Shown here: one piece after another, positions 6,629 through 9,618 of the stretch
Layout: each line of letters begins with the position of its first letter
Position numbering within the stretch: position 1 is the first letter of the stretch
Source: an uncultured Erysipelotrichaceae bacterium
Lineage (GTDB): Bacteria > Bacillota_I > Bacilli_A > RFN20 > CAG-826
NCBI GenBank assembly: GCA_902791085.1
Contig: CADAUN010000044.1
Span: forward strand, 1-9,618
DNA: 9,618 nt
Direction of reading: 5' to 3'
Program-made: the position numbers and the translations under genes
The notes under the pieces: model-generated
Databases searched by the model: none
What the model saw: only the letters and a program-made list of their open reading frames with translations
Told to the model about the DNA's origin: nothing

Positions 6629-8394
6629 TGGAAAACGAAACCAATATCAATCTTGTTCCTGCTTCCCCTCTTGAAGGAAAGCATCCGGCAAAAGAATTAT
6701 TCCAGAAATCCAAACGCGATGATGCAGCCATGCACGATCAAGCGTTTGAAACCAAACCGATTTCTTATTTCCGTGGGGCTATGATGCGCTTCGCCAAGAA
6801 CAAAGCCTCCATCGTTGCTGCCGTGATTATTTTTATCATCATCCTTTTTGCGATCATCGTTCCTTTTGCTTCACCAAAAGCCCACGTGGATTCCGTTGCC
6901 TATCCAAACGGCTTCCAAAATCCTTATTTCTCTTATGCATTGCCTTATAACCCAATGTTCAAAGGAACGGGATTCTGGGATGGCACCGAAGAAAAGAAGG
7001 GCATTTCCGATCGTGTTTATGATGTTTACCGTTTTGATGATTCTAACCACCATCCGATTGTAAAAGACAATGGAAGCGAGTACCGCATGATCGGAACGGT
7101 GAGGAAATTGACTTATAACATCCGCGTCGATTCTTATGCCATTGGCAATAAAGTGGTTACCGTAGATTCTGCCACCTATCAAAAAATCGTTTCTTATGAG
7201 CAAGAAAAAGGCATCTATCAGACCGCGAATAGCATCATGAAACCTTTGGTCTATTATGCGGATAATTACTATAACGCGGACGGAACAAAGAACACCAACC
7301 CTGGCTATTGCGCTCGTTACCGGGACGTCATCTCTAATGATTTGGCAGGCGTCGATTATAGCGAACTTTCAGAAACGCAAACTGACATTCGAATGCAAAT
7401 CAACAACGTCGTTGATGCCATGCAAAATTACTACAATCAAAATCCTTCCATCTATTATGAGCTTGATGCCAAAACACAAGCCATGAACGGCACTTGGAAA
7501 TACACGCAAAATTCCTTTTCGGTCATTAAAAACGAGGATAAACCCATTGAAATCTACCAAAAAGACGACGCCGGGCATTATGTCTATGAGCAAGAATTCC
7601 ATGGGGATTACACCATTCGCGTTGATTATTATGACTATTTCACATTGACTCGTGGTTTTGAGCCTCGTTATTTCTTCGGGGCAAATGCTTCCGGGCAAGA
7701 TATCTTCTTACGATTGGCACAAGGCGCCCGTTTCTCTTTGTTGTTGGGAATCGGAATTTCGCTTATCAACATCATCATCGGTGTGATTTGGGGGTCGATT
7801 TCCGGTTATTATGGCGGCACGACCGACTTAATCATGGAACGGGTCACCGATATTATTTCCGGTATCCCTTCCATCATCATCTTGACGATTTGCTCTATCC
7901 AATTCACCAACAACATTGCCTTGCGCCAGGCTGTTGGCACGTCCGGCATTTATATCTTGGCCTTCTTGGTGGCCTTTGTGTATTCTGGCTGGATTGGCGT
8001 AGCGGCAACGACTCGTATGCAATTCTACCGTTTTAAAGGCCAAGAATATGTTTTGGCTTCTCGCACTTTGGGAGCGAAAGACGGTCGTTTGATTTTCAAG
8101 CATATTTTGCCGAATGCAATTGGCACCTTAGTCACTTCATCCGTTTTAATGATTCCCAGTGTCATTTTCTCCGAATCGTCATTGAGTTACCTTGGCATTA
8201 TCAATTTCACCACTTCCGGGCTTTGCTCCATCGGTTCGTTGCTAAATGAAGGGCAAGCGGCTGGTTTAAAGGACCATCCGCACATGTTGCTCTTCCCTTG
8301 TTTGGTCATCGCTTTATTGATGATTTGTTTTAACTTGTTTGGCAACGGCTTACGCGATGCCTTTAACCCGAGTCTCAGAGGGAGCGACAACTAA
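6628..8394 (+). CDS. oppC: Oligopeptide-type ABC transporter permease OppC with large extracytoplasmic insertion
   Basis: OppC is the partner permease of OppB. The family core is clear: the N-terminal FRGAMMRFAKNKASIV motif (48-63), TM1 at about 61-82, then FFGANASGQDIFLRLAQGAR (349-368), corresponding to the usual LGTDxxGRDxxSRLxxGAR. The remaining helices lie at about 370-392, 405-425, 440-460, 497-517 and 552-573. The EAA coupling loop is QEYVLASRTLGAKDG followed by HILPN (472-496). At 588 residues it is nearly twice the usual ~300. About 260 extra residues (83-345) sit between TM1 and the GQD motif, on the extracytoplasmic side where OppA docks. The insertion is Tyr-, Asn- and Asp-rich and contains two copies of Y-x-IRVD-x-Y (163-170 and 328-335). 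GGAGG nine bases before the ATG supports the start. The gene overlaps oppB by one base and ends one base before oppD. Confidence 0.93.
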   Translation: MENETNINLVPASPLEGKHPAKELFQKSKRDDAAMHDQAFETKPISYFRGAMMRFAKNKASIVAAVIIFIIILFAIIVPFASPKAHVDSVAYPNGFQNPYFSYALPYNPMFKGTGFWDGTEEKKGISDRVYDVYRFDDSNHHPIVKDNGSEYRMIGTVRKLTYNIRVDSYAIGNKVVTVDSATYQKIVSYEQEKGIYQTANSIMKPLVYYADNYYNADGTKNTNPGYCARYRDVISNDLAGVDYSELSETQTDIRMQINNVVDAMQNYYNQNPSIYYELDAKTQAMNGTWKYTQNSFSVIKNEDKPIEIYQKDDAGHYVYEQEFHGDYTIRVDYYDYFTLTRGFEPRYFFGANASGQDIFLRLAQGARFSLLLGIGISLINIIIGVIWGSISGYYGGTTDLIMERVTDIISGIPSIIILTICSIQFTNNIALRQAVGTSGIYILAFLVAFVYSGWIGVAATTRMQFYRFKGQEYVLASRTLGAKDGRLIFKHILPNAIGTLVTSSVLMIPSVIFSESSLSYLGIINFTTSGLCSIGSLLNEGQAAGLKDHPHMLLFPCLVIALLMICFNLFGNGLRDAFNPSLRGSDN

Positions 8395-8395
8395 G

Positions 8396-9618
8396 ATGGC
8401 AAATGCAGCAAAAGAACAAAATAAAATACTCGAAGTCAAAAACCTTCGCATTTCCTTCCGCACGGATGGAGGAACCGTCAAAGCGGTTCGTGGCATTTCC
8501 TTTTCCTTATACCGTGGCCGCACGTTAGCAATCGTCGGGGAATCCGGCTCTGGCAAATCCGTCACTTCAAAAGCCATTTTAGGCATTTTAGCCAACAATA
8601 AAATCGTTGAGGGCGGCCAAATCCTTTATGACGGCAAAGACTTGTTGGAACTCGACGAGAGCCAATTCGCGAAAATTCGTGGAGTGAAAATCTCCATGAT
8701 CTTCCAAGATCCTCTTTCTTCCTTAAACCCCATCATGATTGTTGGCAAACAATTGACTGAAGCCATGGTTTTAAAAGAAAAAGCTGATAAAGCGGAAGCC
8801 AAACGAAATTTAAAGAAATGGGACAACGTTTTAAAGCAAGAAAATTCGACTGATTTCGAACGCTTACAAAACGAGTTAAAAGCAAAGCAAGCAGATATTG
8901 ACTGGAATGCTTTCGCTTCTTTATTCTCGTCTGCCGCGAAACGTTCCGTCACGGAACAAAACGCTGCCATTCAAGTGGCTTTGCCTTTATTAGAGGCGTT
9001 TGAAAACAAAATTGCCCCGGAAACAGTGATTGTTTTCTCTGAAGCTTATCACGAACTAAAGCCCGTGTTCCAGGCATTAAAAGCATGCGAACTTTCTATC
9101 GCTGCCAATCGTGACAATTTGATTTCAGTTTTCCCGATTGAATGCAAAAACTTTGTACGCATGGCCAAAGAAGGAAAAGAGCACGAAGAAAAGTTAAAGA
9201 AAAATTTAGCGCATTATCATGTCGATAATTTTTATGATTTGCCTGCTGAAATCCGGGCAAAATCACGCGAAGTCACGGTAACGCAAGAAGAATATACCGC
9301 CAGTTTCAAATCAGCCGTTCATGAATTGGTTGTCCATTTGCGTCATTTATTGGAACGCGATGAGCGCGATGTCGCTTCCTTAGTCACAGCATGGGAAAAG
9401 GCTTATCACGAAGCCATCACAAAATTAAACCACGTATTAACGAAGCACGAAGCCAAAGAACGCGCCATCCGTTTACTCGGCGAAGTCGGCATTAACGAGC
9501 CAGAAAAACGTTACCAACAATACCCCTTTGAATTATCGGGTGGGATGCGGCAACGTATTGTCATTGCCATTGCGTTATGTTCCTCTCCAGAAATCTTAAT
9601 TTGTGATGAGCCTACCAC
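8396..9618 (+). CDS. oppD: Oligopeptide-type ABC transporter ATP-binding protein OppD, partial (runs off window)
   Basis: OppD is one of two cytoplasmic ATPases powering OppBC. The first 407 residues are in the window and the reading frame is open at its end. Visible motifs are Walker A GESGSGKS (48-55), Q-loop MIFQDPLSSLNP (101-112, Q104), signature LSGGMRQ (380-386) and Walker B ILICDEP (400-406). The D-loop, H-loop and C-terminal iron-sulfur/oligopeptide-ATPase tail lie beyond the edge. The Q-loop and signature are normally separated by about 55-65 residues; here the gap is about 275. The excess lies at about 138-350, in one continuous frame with no stop. It is helical-looking, rich in Lys, Glu and Ala, and splits the usual KAEAxxRAIELL helix: KADKAEAKRNLKK lies before it and KHEAKERAIRLLG after. 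AGAGGGAG (8377-8384) precedes the ATG by 11 bases. Co-translation with oppC is likely, with one base between stop and start. Confidence 0.93.
   Translation, partial: MANAAKEQNKILEVKNLRISFRTDGGTVKAVRGISFSLYRGRTLAIVGESGSGKSVTSKAILGILANNKIVEGGQILYDGKDLLELDESQFAKIRGVKISMIFQDPLSSLNPIMIVGKQLTEAMVLKEKADKAEAKRNLKKWDNVLKQENSTDFERLQNELKAKQADIDWNAFASLFSSAAKRSVTEQNAAIQVALPLLEAFENKIAPETVIVFSEAYHELKPVFQALKACELSIAANRDNLISVFPIECKNFVRMAKEGKEHEEKLKKNLAHYHVDNFYDLPAEIRAKSREVTVTQEEYTASFKSAVHELVVHLRHLLERDERDVASLVTAWEKAYHEAITKLNHVLTKHEAKERAIRLLGEVGINEPEKRYQQYPFELSGGMRQRIVIAIALCSSPEILICDEPT

Noticed and set aside
7788..8036. Plus-strand alternative frame inside oppC (and similar ones at 5911-6306 and 3920-4174)
   Set aside because: They overlap conserved permease or binding-protein core sequence in another frame and encode no recognisable protein.
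8807..9445. Frameshift, pseudogene or mobile insertion interrupting oppD
   Set aside because: The frame is open and continuous through the extra region with normal codon use, no terminal repeats or target duplication are visible, and signature and Walker B motifs follow intact.
1..9618. CRISPR array, IS element, tRNA or rRNA gene
   Set aside because: No regularly spaced repeats, transposase-like sequence, terminal inverted repeats or recognisable RNA gene was seen on either strand.

Overview
The window reads as the front of a peptide-type ABC importer locus from a low-GC Gram-positive (Bacillota) bacterium, probably from the Erysipelotrichia / RF39 / Mollicutes-related side of Bacilli. The reasons are Shine-Dalgarno sequences before every gene, two lipoboxes with no outer-membrane genes in view, heavy TTA/TTG leucine use, and an OppD with a central insertion of a kind I recall from mycoplasma Opp ATPases. 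TGG encodes Trp, no in-frame TGA is needed, and all five visible stop codons are TAA, so the standard bacterial code fits. The lineage is inference; no 16S or marker gene is present.

Layout: positions 5-484 (minus strand) encode a small four-helix membrane protein of unknown function. A 289-bp divergent intergenic region (485-773) holds only weak promoter candidates and a 15-bp palindrome. On the plus strand follow a 603-residue lipoprotein (774-2585) with an Ig-like domain and what looks like a duplicated module, then oppA (2659-5406), oppB (5468-6628), oppC (6628-8394) and the 5' part of oppD (8396 to the window edge). oppB and oppC overlap by one base and oppC and oppD are one base apart, so these are translationally tight. 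Hairpins lie after the lipoprotein gene and after oppA, and the second one buries the oppB ribosome binding site.

Function: OppA is the membrane-anchored substrate-binding lipoprotein, OppB and OppC form the channel, and OppD is one of the two ATPases (OppF is expected just downstream). The upstream lipoprotein may be an accessory surface protein, but nothing in the sequence proves that.

Most notable is that every transporter subunit is larger than its usual family member. OppA is about 915 residues instead of roughly 550-600. OppB has a ~57-residue cytoplasmic N-terminal extension. OppC carries a ~260-residue extracytoplasmic insertion after its first helix. OppD carries a ~210-residue helical, charged insertion between the Q-loop and the ABC signature. 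I see no mobile element, CRISPR array, tRNA or rRNA gene.
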